Shown here: piece after piece, positions 22,236-32,809 of the stretch
Numbering within the stretch: the stretch's first letter is position 1
Layout: each line of letters begins with the position of its first letter
Origin: Nectonema munidae
Taxonomy: Eukaryota > Nematomorpha > Nectonematoida > Nectonematidae
Length of the DNA: 64,000 nt
Direction: 5' to 3'
NCBI GenBank assembly: GCA_030549495.1
Contig: JAUIRK010000994.1
Coordinates: 62,001 to 126,000 of the forward strand
Position numbers and translations under genes: made by a program
Notes under the pieces: model-generated
Database searches by the model: none
The model's input: the letters and a program-made list of their open reading frames with translations, nothing else
Told to the model about the DNA's origin: nothing

Positions 22236-22888
22236 CATTAAAGAATAAACAAATTTGACATTTTGCATTGTAAGCGTAAAAAATTTTACCGAAAAAAGAC
22301 TAATTTATAAATTTAATGCACTTGCAAAGACACAAGCAAAATTTTATAGGTGGTAAAACGCAAAGAACAATGTTGAAAATAATGTTCAACTTCTGATTTT
22401 TAAAATTTATATCATCAATCAGACCAATTCTACTGCATGGAGAAAAGATAATCAAAGTTAAATAAATAGCATACCACCGGAAATATTATAGCTTCTCAAA
22501 GCTCTTAATTGGTAACATAAATACATAGGTTTGCAACATATAGTTGTCATACCCAACATATAATGATAATACAATGCCCTTAATTTCCTCATCATCTTGA
22601 AAAATATGAGGATTATTTATGGAAGGGAAGTGTGATGTTGCGCATAGAAAAATTTTAGCCTAAAATAAGAAATCTTTATCAATATGATTGATTAATTATT
22701 ATTAACTATGCGAAAAATTGGGAAAATGCAACTTCATGAAACATTCACATAGATAATATGATAGAAACGGAAATTCATAAGAAAAAAAATTGATCCAACA
22801 ATTAATTTCTGGTTTATTCCTTAATTGTTTATAAACTACTTGAGGTCTACTTTCTTGAACTTGGCGGTCGACTTCTTGGACACCTCTG

Positions 22889-22990
22889 CCTTATAGAATC
22901 AAACGCTTTAGTCAGAAAAAAAGTTAACATATATTCGAAATAAAAACATATTTACGATAAAAAATAAGTTTAAATTGAGAGAATGGATCA
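22889..22990 (-). mobile_element. LINE continuation on the far side of the hAT insertion
   Basis: On the minus strand the bases just upstream of 22889 read LTKAFDS, and across the CCTTATAG target site this joins IRHSLLLSK in frame, the family motif DLTKAFDSINHSLLL. The LINE and the hAT therefore have a clear order of arrival. Upstream LINE sequence fades out within about 100 bp. Confidence 0.85.
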
Positions 22991-23208
22991 ACTGGTGAAA
23001 GGAGTGATGGAGTCATTTAGATAATAATTAAAAAGGTCTTGTTTGAAAGTTAATCTGTCTAATTTATAATTAAATAATTATATAAAAAAATTAAATTAAT
23101 GTAATTAATTAAATAAATAATAGTACATGAAAAAAATTGTGTTTATATCCCCAATTTAATACTTATTATTTTCATCTAGTTCTTCATTATTTGTAAAGTC
23201 ATTTTATA

Positions 23209-24012
23209 GGGTATGACTTTTTCGCGATTTTCTCTGCAATTCCGGGTGCAAGACGTTTTGTACCTATTTTTAAATGTTTCCCACTAAAGGCGTATCATAA
23301 TAGTTTTGGACGTTTCGTACCCAGGACATTTTTCACTTTAGAGGTTTTGTACTTTGTTTATACTTTTTGATAAAGTAAAAGTAATACTATATTGAAGCGT
23401 TTCTCAACCAGGTCTCGTCAAACCAGAGGGTTACTAATCGCTTAGTAGAATGTGAATTGCGCAAAATGCTTTCATGGTATTGTTTCCCTAAAACTTGAAA
23501 CGATTAAGCTTTTTTTCATTGTTTTTTCTTTTTATTTCATTTTTTATGAAATAAAATTTATAGTTGAGCACAAATCTTTTCTTATTTATTTATAACATAC
23601 GTGCATATGGAAATAATCACTTTCAACTTTTTTTAAATTTCAATCCGATCGTCTCAACTTCTGTATAATGTTGCACGTAAATCAAAAAATGTATGACTTA
23701 TTTTTTTAATTTAAATAAAATCATTTGTGCTTTTAAAATTTTTTATATGAACAACTTTATAAATATACTTTCAACCATTTTCACATAAATATTTTTGAAA
23801 CTAATTATAAACTTTCAAAGCAGAAGCAAAACTTTCTTAGAAAACGTCTTAACCCTTTCGTGACCAGTGTATCATATATAATACATAAACAATTTTACCT
23901 TCGTCTGCTTTTTCTGATCAAGAAAGGTTAAAATGGTACGAGACGTCCAAAAACTGGTAAGAAATGTCTTGAGAGTACGAAACGTCTAAAAAGTAGTACA
24001 CAACGTCTTGGG
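23209..24012. repeat. Foldback-like element with GGGTATGAC end (GTACGAAACGTC type)
   Basis: It begins GGGTATGACTTTTTCGCG. The left arm has AAGACGTTTTGTACC and GGACGTTTCGTACCC; the right arm (23935-24012) has the reverse phrases GGTACGAGACGTCC, GTACGAAACGTC and GGGTACGAAATGAC. A TTAA MITE (23849-23931) lies inside. The right terminus is not a clear match to the left one. Confidence 0.55.
23849..23931. mobile_element. piggyBac-like TTAA MITE (copy 4)
   Basis: TTAACCCTTTCGTGACCAG at the left, CTGATCAAGAAAGGTTAA at the right, TTAA at both ends, 83 bp. It includes ACCTTCGTCTGCTTTTTC, shared with 58732-58869. Confidence 0.8.
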
Positions 24013-24109
24013 TACGAAATGACTTAAAACCAGGGCCGGTTGCAAGCCGATTTGACCGATGTTATCAAATGGGGCCCCCTGCTTTGAAGTGCCGGTTTTT
24101 TACCCTGGT

Positions 24110-24440
24110 TTTCTTCCTCTGAAGAATTAAAAGGTTTTTACGGTTAGGTAGGCTCTAGCGACCCGATTCTACGTGGTTAGTAATCAACTGCTATCACTAG
24201 ACAATAAGTTTGTTTCCCAAATTGGGAGCGTTCTCGTTAGGATAATATCGTTCACTCAGATGTATTTATATATTGTAACATAAATTTTTGTAAAATGATA
24301 TATATAACAAGGTATAGCTATTTTTTGTAACAAGGGCCAGTAGGCGTTTAGTGGGATGGAAAGTCCAGGTAGACTTGGACTCAGCATTCCGGGCGGGTCA
24401 CGATATCCGAAAGGATGGGTGCGAACGCCACAAACAACTT
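24110..24440. other. Compositionally distinct, unassigned segment
   Basis: GC-rich relative to its surroundings (GTAGGCTCTAGCGACCCGAT, GGGCGGGTCACGATATCC). It follows a CAGGGCCGG hAT-like end at about 24032. I recognise no protein or RNA. It is probably part of an unidentified transposon. Confidence 0.35.
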
Positions 24441-25312
24441 AATTAATAATGCTTTGAAGGTGCCCCATGATGAAACTAATTAAAACATACTTGAGGTCTG
24501 CGGTTTCACAAGAAAGACTATACATTTTGGCAATGCTTTCTATAGAAAGCTAGATTGCTAAAGCTATTGACTTTGAAAAGATTTTGCTAATAAAAAAGCT
24601 AGAAGAGTCTTTTGTAATTGCTAAAAATTTGCGCCTCTTAATTTTAAAAGTAAAACAACAAAAGTATCCATATTGCTTTTAAATTTTTTTATACCAAGAA
24701 TTAAATGTCTATTTTTTTATTTTGTATGTGTTTTTTATATGAAATATTAACACCGATAAATTTTACTTTGTAGAGTCGGGGCTCTGCTATCAGATTATTC
24801 AGTCCAATTCGGTGTTTCTACGAACCGGCAAAAAAGCTGCTTTCATTAAAATGCTATTATATGTACAGAGCGATATGCATAACATACAAAGGTTCATTCA
24901 CTCTTTATAGCTCTAGTATAAAATTTAATTTGTCTATTGGTTCAGCTAACAAAATCGGTGAGCAAGAAAAAATTTTGCCGATTCTCATTAAACAAAAAAA
25001 GCCGATACCAATATCGATACCGATCAAATCTTGCATAGTTTTATTTGTCCATTCCATCTTGTTATGATCTTTATTAACATTTTGTAGTCAAGCAGATTTA
25101 TCAAATATTTTTCAATATGGCATTAGTTTAGAAATTATTCGCTTTATGTCTGTTTTTGAGATTTAAGTATTTCAGTGCATGGGTATCTAATGTCAAATAT
25201 ATATGTAGTATGTATATCTGTCAAGTGTCTGTTGTTTGTTTGCTGGCGGCGATTGACGATTTCTGTTCTTTAGATATTCGAAGAGTCTTTTCAGTTGCCA
25301 AGACAAGTTGTG
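24441..25312. other. Intergenic, no feature seen
   Basis: AT-rich sequence with one short open frame (24861-25067) that shows no family motif. Confidence 0.5.
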
Positions 25313-27145
25313 TTATTTAATTTCATCTTCTGATAAGACTGGAATTAAAACAGGAAATCCTGTTTTCTGAAAACATCCTAACACAGTGTAAGTGTTGATT
25401 TCACTCCATGAGCGATCGATCAAATGACAAGCATGAAGAATATTAACAGATTTTCCGAAGGAAGTCGATGTTTGACTCTCCTCTTCTGATAATACTGCGC
25501 CTAAAAGACGCTTTCTATAGCGTTTTTTCATAGACGCTATAATTCCTTGATCCAATCGTTGAAAGTTTGATGTAGTATTGGGCGAAAAGTAAATAATCTT
25601 TGTATTAGTCAAACGCATTGCGTTGGTTAGATGTGCTGGCGCATTATCTACAAACATCAATATATTACGTTTTGTCGTTGCATTTTTTTCAATATCGCTT
25701 AGCTAGTCAGTGAAGATTTCGGAATTAATCCAAGTTCTTTTGTTGCTGTATGTAACAAGTAAAGAGTTAACATTAACGTTGCCAATACATCGAGGTTTCG
25801 CTGATTTCCCAATAATTAGGGGTTTCATTTTCTCACTTCAATTCATATTGGTACAAAAAACTGCTGTCAAACGTTCTTTGGACTTTTCCTCATTACTAGT
25901 TTTGACTATTAACAGCATACGCTGTGTCAAATAAGGCACGATAGAAGATCCCTGTATGATCCATGTTTAATATTTATCTTTCCATGCCTTCCTTCCAACA
26001 CATCTGCGCTTTCACCACTGATAGTATGGAAATTTAGATTGTGACGCTTTGTGAAACCTTCTACCCAGCTATTTGAGGCTTTAAATTTAGGTTTATTAAG
26101 TTTTTTTAGCATTTTAGCCTGCTCTTGAATCATGTGACCAGATTCTGGAATTTACTGTGCCCGTCTTTTTTGAAACCACTCCCTTATCAGTTAGTTAATA
26201 TTGCAGTATTCGCTACAAAAAGGCGTTTTAGTGTGAATATGGTTGGTTAGATGCGGGATTCGATAACTCAAGGTCTTGGGTTCGATCCCGCATCAAGCCT
26301 GCTTTCCTCATAGTTCGATACAAGCGGCGCAATTGTGCCTTTTCGATGAAAACACCCTATGGTACCATTACCATTACTAACACAGTCTTTTTCTACTTTC
26401 GTTACAGTTTGACTCGTACTCTTTTAAAAAATTTTCTCGATAGAGTAAAATTGAACTAGCTTGAGTTTTTCCAATTAGCAATTTGACAACTAATTTTTCT
26501 AGAATCTGATGTTTCAATAAGTTCAACTTTTCTTTCATTTCAAAGTTCTCCTCCTTTTTGCTTTTGTGAAGACATTTTGAAGATAAGGCAAAAAATTTAA
26601 TATAAACTTTATTTTAAGATTATTGATTTTCTATTAAAAAAAAAGTAAAGTGCTAAAGCTATAGACAAGTAAAAATATTGATTAAGAATAGAGAAAAAAA
26701 CACTTTTAGTGAGTACAGTAGTAATGTCAATCAAATGATACTAATGAAAAAAAGACATTAAAAAGCAGTAGAGAGAGCGAATGTAAAAATAAGTGATTGG
26801 GCGCGCCATGATAAACAGAAGGCACAAATAAAGTTTAAAAAAAAAGGCTGAGAAAAGGAAATATTGATAAAACATAATGACACAAATTTGAAAATAGTGA
26901 TGCTAAAAGTAATAAGGCAGTAATTATTAAATGTAATTTTTCATAGTTAACACGTTAGTAATAAAAAAGATTGTCAAGTGTTATTTGTAAAATAAGTTGC
27001 ATCACAAGAATCACCTACATAGCTGGTGTCCGTTATATACAGAATTGTATAATATAATTTTCTAAATAGGCAATTTTAAATTTAAAAATGGCCTTATTAA
27101 CAGGTCTCCGTTTTACATAGGTGTCTATGAAGACAGATTTTACTG
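25313..27145 (-). mobile_element. pogo/Tigger DNA transposon, inactive
   Basis: Minus-strand segments match Tigger transposases in order: start near 26580 (MSSQKQK), CENP-B-type helix-turn-helix with KASNSWVEGFTKRHNLN (25927-26133), KPLIIGKSAKPRCIGN and WINSEIFTD between, then the DDE core FVDNAPAHLTNAM and SPNTTSNFQRLDQG (25313-25660). The upstream terminus reads CAGTAAAATCTGTCTTCATA in reverse, ending at 27145 beside a TA site. Stops and frame changes break the gene. A SINE (26237-26368) sits inside the coding part. The other terminus was not found. Confidence 0.85.
26237..26368 (+). mobile_element. tRNA-derived SINE, copy A (inside Tigger)
   Basis: ATGGTTGGTTAGATGCGGG head, B box GGGTTCGATCCCGC, shared body ATAGTTCGATACAAGCGGCG and end CACCCTATGGTACC. 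The best-preserved of three copies. It interrupts the Tigger gene, so it is younger than that element. Confidence 0.85.
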
Positions 27146-27249
27146 TATATATAATTTTTAAGGACGTCAAGTCTCTCTCGTCTACGACATGTGGAACATC
27201 CTTTGAAGCTATTGTTGTATCCCCATCTTTTCAAGGCAAGTCTCTTTTG

Positions 27250-27860
27250 CAAAGACAAAGGTTAGACCACATATATTTTTTAGTTTACTATATTAATTCC
27301 CCATTTTCATCTTTTTCATATAATTTCTTGCTCTTCATATCCTTTTTCAAACACGTTATCCATCTAATAACTCACTTCTTTACACTTATTTCTTTATTCT
27401 TCAACTTCGCTCCAATATCCCTTTTAGCATCTTCATCTCATTCACCTTCAACATAGCTTGCTTAATCTTTGCAGAAGCCACAATTCTCCACCATACAATA
27501 AAACTCGTTCAATAATAATTTATTCATGAACTTTGACTTTCATTCTAAGCGACAAACTTTTATCATTCATTGCTAAGGCATAACATTTTTTCCGAATCAT
27601 TTTTATCCCCTTTCTCACATATTATTCACATTTTTCTTTTAAATGTTCTTAGCAATTTGATAAACTGTGCTTCTTTATTTCTTCTCAATTCTTATCTATC
27701 AGTCTCTTCGTTTTTTCAATGTAACCCTTTTATTATTGTGTATTCATACTTTCCAATACTTCACCATTTTTCCTACAAAAATGTCATCCTAGTGCTGCCA
27801 GATTCTTTAACTCATCCCAAAATTTGCTACTTTTTGAAATTCTGTGCTACTAAATAATGT
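27250..27860 (-). mobile_element. Old LINE C-terminal fragment
   Basis: One minus-strand frame shows ERVLLYGGELWLLQ, resembling the LLYGCETWTL motif at the end of many non-LTR retrotransposon proteins. Surrounding frames are full of stops. Confidence 0.4.
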
Positions 27861-28850
27861 TAATTTTGCGATTATTATTCTTAAAGTTGATAGGATTTTG
27901 ATGTTTTTTAATCCAAAAACTATTTGATTCATATATTTTTTATTTTCATAACCCGATTTAAAGTTTGAAATATTTCTCATTAGATAGTGTATTTGCCTTT
28001 TTTTTAAGTAATTTATAATAAACAATTTTTAGTTACTTTTTAATATATCTTTTGCTACATTCTCAGAAGTTTCTGGCAGCTCTGTGCTAGTCCTATCTTG
28101 AAATGATACAAAGTAACTTAAAACTAAACATTGATGCTAACTTTTTTTAGTTTTTAACCAATTTCTGTGTTCATATGATGTCCTTCTTATTATAATTTTG
28201 AAACAACCTTTATAATTTTATTTAGTTCTTCGTTTCCCATGCAATTGAATCCACTGATTCTATCCGATATGATGTACGCTTTCTCTATATCCAAAATGAT
28301 GTTATTTATCATCACAGCCTTTTCGAATATTAGTTGGCTTTTCAAAAATTTAGCGATTCTTATTTTTTATATTCATGAGCTTTCTCAATTAATTTAAAAC
28401 ATTTTTCAATAACTTTATTTCTAAATTATTTTCGCGCAGCCATTTTTGTCTCTCTCTCTCTCTTTCTTCCCATTTTTCTAGGAGCTTTTCCTTTGTCTAC
28501 ATTTTCTTAAAATTCTATATAAAATATTAATCCCTATGCTTTCTCTAGAATCATATGAATTTTTTTCCAAGTCCTTCAAGTAATTTTATGAGACGTGTTA
28601 AAAATGGATTATTTTAAGTTTTTTTCGTAGTCAAGATCATAGACTGCTAATATTTATTTTCGAGACTTCTTATAATCGTCAACTTTGTCATTTTCAATGA
28701 ATATATATTATAAAACTTTGTAGACTTAATTTTTTCTTTGTGAATATATTGTTTTATGGGATTTTATTACAAGTTTTATTTTGATAAATAAAAATTTCGA
28801 AGTATGTTGTGATTATCACTTCTTTTCAAATAATTATTTACTTTTTAATC
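27861..28850. other. AT-rich stretch with a CT microsatellite
   Basis: A TCTCTCTC run lies at about 28449-28464. Nothing else was recognised. Confidence 0.5.
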
Positions 28851-28856
28851 TTTCAG

Positions 28857-28953
28857 ACTTGTGAATCAAGCAATTAAAAGTGAAATTCCTGATATCCATG
28901 CTTTTACTCAGAAAACCTACACTCCTTCTGAATGGAAGAATATTTCTATTTAA
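28857..28953 (+). CDS. Candidate terminal exon of an unidentified gene
   Basis: After a strong acceptor (TTTAATCTTTCAG) an open stretch reads LVNQAIKSEIPDIHAFTQKT, then YTPSEWKNISI and a TAA stop. AATAAA follows seven bases after the exon, a plausible polyadenylation signal. Amino acid use looks like real protein, unlike the surrounding AT-rich frames. I do not recognise the family and found no upstream exon, so it could be a captured gene end. Confidence 0.45.
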
Positions 28954-29410
28954 GAATAAATTATTTTAACTTTATAAAAGAATCGGAATTTTTTTATTTT
29001 ATTTTATCTTACCAACTTTACATCCGTTCTTTAAACAACTATGTGCTTAAGTGTATATTCGTTTTAGCTCGTCAATTATATAGGTTTACACGATACTTTC
29101 ATACAAAGTTATGGCAAAATATAACTCATTAAGTTCTCCCTATTTTGTGTTTAAAACTAATTTTATAAAATAGTAGTACGGTCGAAAATCAAATTTTAGA
29201 AAATTGGGACTTTAAATCCATTTTTAATATTACTTCTTGGTATGTAGGTAGGTAGGTAGAGATGGCAAAGCACTTTCCTAATTCGTTAATGGATATTTTC
29301 TATGAAATAAACATTATTTTTATTTAATATAAAAGAATATTTTGTCCCTTTTTACCTCAAAATAAATGATTTTTTAGATTACTTAATATATATATTATAT
29401 GTCTCGTAAT

Positions 29411-29541
29411 CTCGGTGCTAGCTAGCGTGTACACCGATCTTGACGGTTGAGGATCAATGGTTTGATCACCAAGGCTACAAACTCTTAAAATAAAAACTTC
29501 AAATAAATGTGATTCATTGTCATCAAGCCTAATGCAATCAT
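29411..29541 (+). mobile_element. tRNA-related SINE, second family
   Basis: CTCGGTGCTAGCTAGCGTG looks like a tRNA A-box region, and AATGGTTTGATCACC like a degenerate B box, spaced as in a tRNA. A short AT-rich body follows. It abuts the GGGTATGAC element starting at 29561. Confidence 0.5.
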
Positions 29542-29651
29542 ATTGCCTAACGCCTGAAAGGGGTATGACTTTTTACCGAAATCTTTCAAAATTCATAGAA
29601 ATCCACCTAAATTCACTGAAATCTAAGGAATTCCTCAATGAATATCTAGGG

Positions 29652-29865
29652 CAGGGGTGTCCAACTTATAAATAAAAATAACTCTTTCAATTAACTACTC
29701 ATTTTATGTTTAATTTTCATAAAAATTGTGATAATCAGTAATCAGGATGAAAAAGTTTCTGATAAATATTTTATAAAAAAATTATTGTTATTTTTTTAAA
29801 TAGGTGCGGCCCGACCGTGTCCAATAACTTTTCTAAATGGCCCGCTGCTTGTTTTCTAGATTGTT
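29652..29865 (+). mobile_element. hAT end fragment
   Basis: CAGGGGTGTCCAACTT resembles the left end of the hAT at 19134, and GGCCCGACCGTGTCC and GGCCCGCTGC further in are typical of such ends. There is no matching right end. Likely a truncated copy. Confidence 0.45.
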
Positions 29866-30179
29866 TTCTAGGGTGTGCCTTTTTGCCAAAATCTTTCAAA
29901 ATTCACCAAAACTATTTTCTAAAATCTACTGAAATCTACAGAAATTCTTCAAAATTAGGCAAAATATAGAAGAATTAGATACAAAAAATTATTTTGATCT
30001 AACACCCACTATGAGTAGTATATTACTACTCTCAATTCAAATTAAAAATCGTATATATTATAAAACATACATTTTATTATAACTACATTTTCTCATCAAT
30101 AATAATCTAGGCGTTTCAACATCAACCGTTTATTAAAAAGTATTTTGTTTCAAGATATTAACTACTCCTTGCAACAAAA

Positions 30180-30700
30180 ACTACTGTGATTGCAGAAATC
30201 TTTCTTTTTTCTGGATCACCAAAAAACTCAATTTTTGTTTATATCTTGGTATTTAACTCTCTGAATAAATTTTCTAAAAATTGCGCTAAGACATAGTTTT
30301 GAGAAAAGTCATCTAATAACTGGCACACGAAATCAAGCAAAATTTCAGACAATTTAGGATGTCCATTGAAAGAAAGAAGCAACATTTTGAATTCAGTTTT
30401 TGATTCGCAGGGTATAATAAGTTTAATGATATTGCTACATTTGAATCCTATGCCGATAAATACCTACAAAGTTTTGAAAGTAACAAACTCTTTCAAAATT
30501 ACTTTAAAGAGCAAATTTTACAAAAACTCCAGCTTTTCTATCTTTTTTTATTTCTTCTCTGATTAAGACAAATAATAGTGTAGAATCATTAAACCATTTG
30601 CTCAAACAAACTATGAATTGTAAAACCTTATATGTCTCTTCATTAATTGAAAAAATATATGATGTGTTGTGATATTGAAAGTGCAATCATTGGAAAAGGA
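30180..30700 (-). pseudogene. Coding-like remnant, family not recognised
   Basis: Minus-strand frames give NEETYKVLQFIVCLSKWFN, CSNIIKLIIPCESKTEFKML, LSFNGHPKLSEILLDFVCQL and AQFLENLFREL. The composition is that of ordinary protein rather than random AT-rich frames, but stops and at least one frame change interrupt it. A lysine-rich plus-strand frame lies at 30669-30926; I cannot say which strand, if either, was the gene. Confidence 0.35.
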
Positions 30701-31608
30701 GAAATTGAACTTGATGAATTTCAAAAAATTTTATCTAAATCCAGCTAAATTGATAGAGAAAAATGATGAGCAAAAAATAAACCACTTGAAAAGATTCAAC
30801 ATTTTAAAGAAGAATGAGGGTTCTTTGTATATTTTTTCAGAGGATTTTGAAACTCAAATGAAAATTTCTTTTCGAAAAGGCAAAAAACTTTCAAAGAGAC
30901 GGAAATTTTTAAAATTTTCTCAATAAAATTTTAACTTTTGTGTAAGTTTTTAAAAAAAGTGTACCTTATTATGTTTTAATGCACTAAAAAAGAAAAATGT
31001 TGTTTTAAAAAATTAGTTTAATAACAAATATATTTATGCATGTATTTAGCCTTAAAATGGTAATAATTTTATATACATCACAAAATGTTTTAATAAATTT
31101 AAAATTCTACCTTATTTTATTTTTTCAATTTCAAAAAAGATTTTTAATTTTGCATACTGATAAGCTTTTAACAATATTACTTCATTTCAAATTTTTTTGT
31201 GAAAATGATCTATTATTTTACCTTTTATTAGATATATTTATCAAAGTATTCAAATAATGAATACTTTCACTTTTTTAAATGCCAATTAAGTTTGAAAGTA
31301 TTTTGGTAGATTTCGTTAGATTTTGGTAAATAGTTGTGGAGGCATTCTGTAAATTTCGATGAATTTTGAAAGATTTCTATCAAATTTGGTGGATTTCTGT
31401 AGATTTTTTGTCTATTTCGGTAAAATTTAATGGATTTTCTTGAAGGAATTTTTTAGATTTCCGTGAATTTATGTGGATTTCTATGAATTTTGAAAGATTT
31501 TGGTAAATTTCAGTGGATTTCGGTAGATTTTTAGAGGATTTTGGAAAAAGTCATAGCCGGTTCAAAGTATTTTGATATACGACTAGGAATATATCAGTCA
31601 TAGTTTTA

Positions 31609-32185
31609 AATGAGAATCTTGTATGATTAATAATTGAACCACAACAATTTCTTATCTATCAAAATTTTTATTTTATAAGAATATTTTTGTTGAAACATCA
31701 AAATATAATGTAAATAAGTAAATAAAATATCACAAAATATTTTCCTGAAAAATATTTCATCATTTTGAAAATTTTTCTATAAAAAATGAGGCAAAAAAGA
31801 GAGACATAGGATTTGGCTAAAAATTCCACTATTTTACATAATGATGCATAATCTCGATTCTATAAGCATATTAGAGTTGAAATTATTTTTTATTTATTAA
31901 TTAATACTTGGGCTAAAATTGCAACTCCTCTTTGTCTAACTTTACCCTGATTTTAACGTTATTTAAACTATTAGATTTATAGTTTGCCTTACTCATTATT
32001 CACTATAGTTAGAAGCATAGAAAAAGAGAAGATTTTTATAGCTATTTTTTTGTGAATACTTTAGCTTTCCCAACTTATTTTCATTGATTTTTAAGAATAA
32101 CAATATATGTCGATTTTTCGGGACTTGTCCTGATTTATGTTATTTTGTCCCGCGTCCCGAATGCACAACTAGGAGACACCATTTG
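31609..32185. mobile_element. hAT end fragment, same family as 32810-33690
   Basis: The right side ends with GGGACTTGTCC, TTGTCCCGCGTCCCG and TAGGAGACACC, a hAT-like G/C-rich terminus. Its interior phrases TATGATTAATAATTGAAC and GAATACTTTAGCTTTCCCAA recur just after the transposase remnant at 33564. Confidence 0.55.
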
Positions 32186-32809
32186 TGCCTATTTTAGCCT
32201 CCATTGAAAAAAACTAGAATTATGAAATTTTTAGTTTTAAACTTAATTTTCTTATCATATCATTTTTTATAGAAAAAAAAGATATTTATTTAAAAAAAAA
32301 TCGAAATTACATATGTGAAAATATTAAATATAAGGCACGTAAGTCTAGTAACTACATTTTGATATGGTTTTAAATTTCATTTTTTTATAATAACCCAAAA
32401 ACGTGTGAATTCAAAACAGAATGAGCCGCTTCAAAGATTTCACACACGATAAATAAATAATAAAATATATTTATTATTATATATGTACAGTACATTGATT
32501 AGTTAGTATGTCATGTAAATATAAAAAAAATATACATAACTATGTCAAGATGAAAAAACACATTAATATAATAATATGTAATTCCGACATCCTACAATTA
32601 TGTATATTATATTACAAGAGTAATCATGAAAAGATTAATTAGTAATCAGTAAAAGTCTATGTATAACTTTTTATATGCTTTATATAGGAACGTATACTCG
32701 AATATATACAATATACATTCAATCAAGTGAATATCATGATATTTATTCTCATTTTTTGTATTCCTACATCATTTTTGGTTTTTTTTAATTTTTACTAATC
32801 TGTTTTAAA

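Larger units (their letters stand above)
19134..22888 (-). mobile_element. Complete-length hAT transposon inserted in a LINE
   Basis: Left end CAGGGGTGGCCAAAC and right end, reversed, CAGAGGTGTCCAAG are imperfect inverted repeats. The 8 flanking bases are identical, CCTTATAG at 19126-19133 and 22889-22896. The minus strand encodes a BED-type hAT transposase (19155 to about 21060). The rest, to 22888, is non-coding and holds an inverted phrase repeat at 21957-22235. Confidence 0.93.
29561..31558. mobile_element. 2.0 kb element with GGGTATGAC ends and long inverted arms, class unknown
   Basis: The left arm starts GGGTATGACTTTTTACCG. The right arm ends AAAAAGTCATAGCC. Beyond the tips, the left arm (AAATCTTTCAAAATTCATAG and about 45 more bases) matches the reverse of the right arm almost without gaps. 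Arms consist of drifting phrases such as GAAATCTACC and TTCACTGAAATC. A second, partial left arm starts at 29871. A hAT end fragment interrupts the left side. The interior holds unrecognised coding-like sequence (30180-30930). Confidence 0.6.

Noticed and set aside
29644-29873. 8-bp target duplication (ATCTAGGG/TTCTAGGG) around the hAT fragment at 29652
   Set aside because: The right side does not carry a matching hAT end, and the GGG belongs to the next GGGTGTGCC arm, so the match is probably chance.
30150-30930. M16 (insulinase-type) peptidase fragment
   Set aside because: A faint similarity of KTEFKMLLLSFNGHPKLSEI to the family was considered, but no zinc-binding or other signature residues are present.
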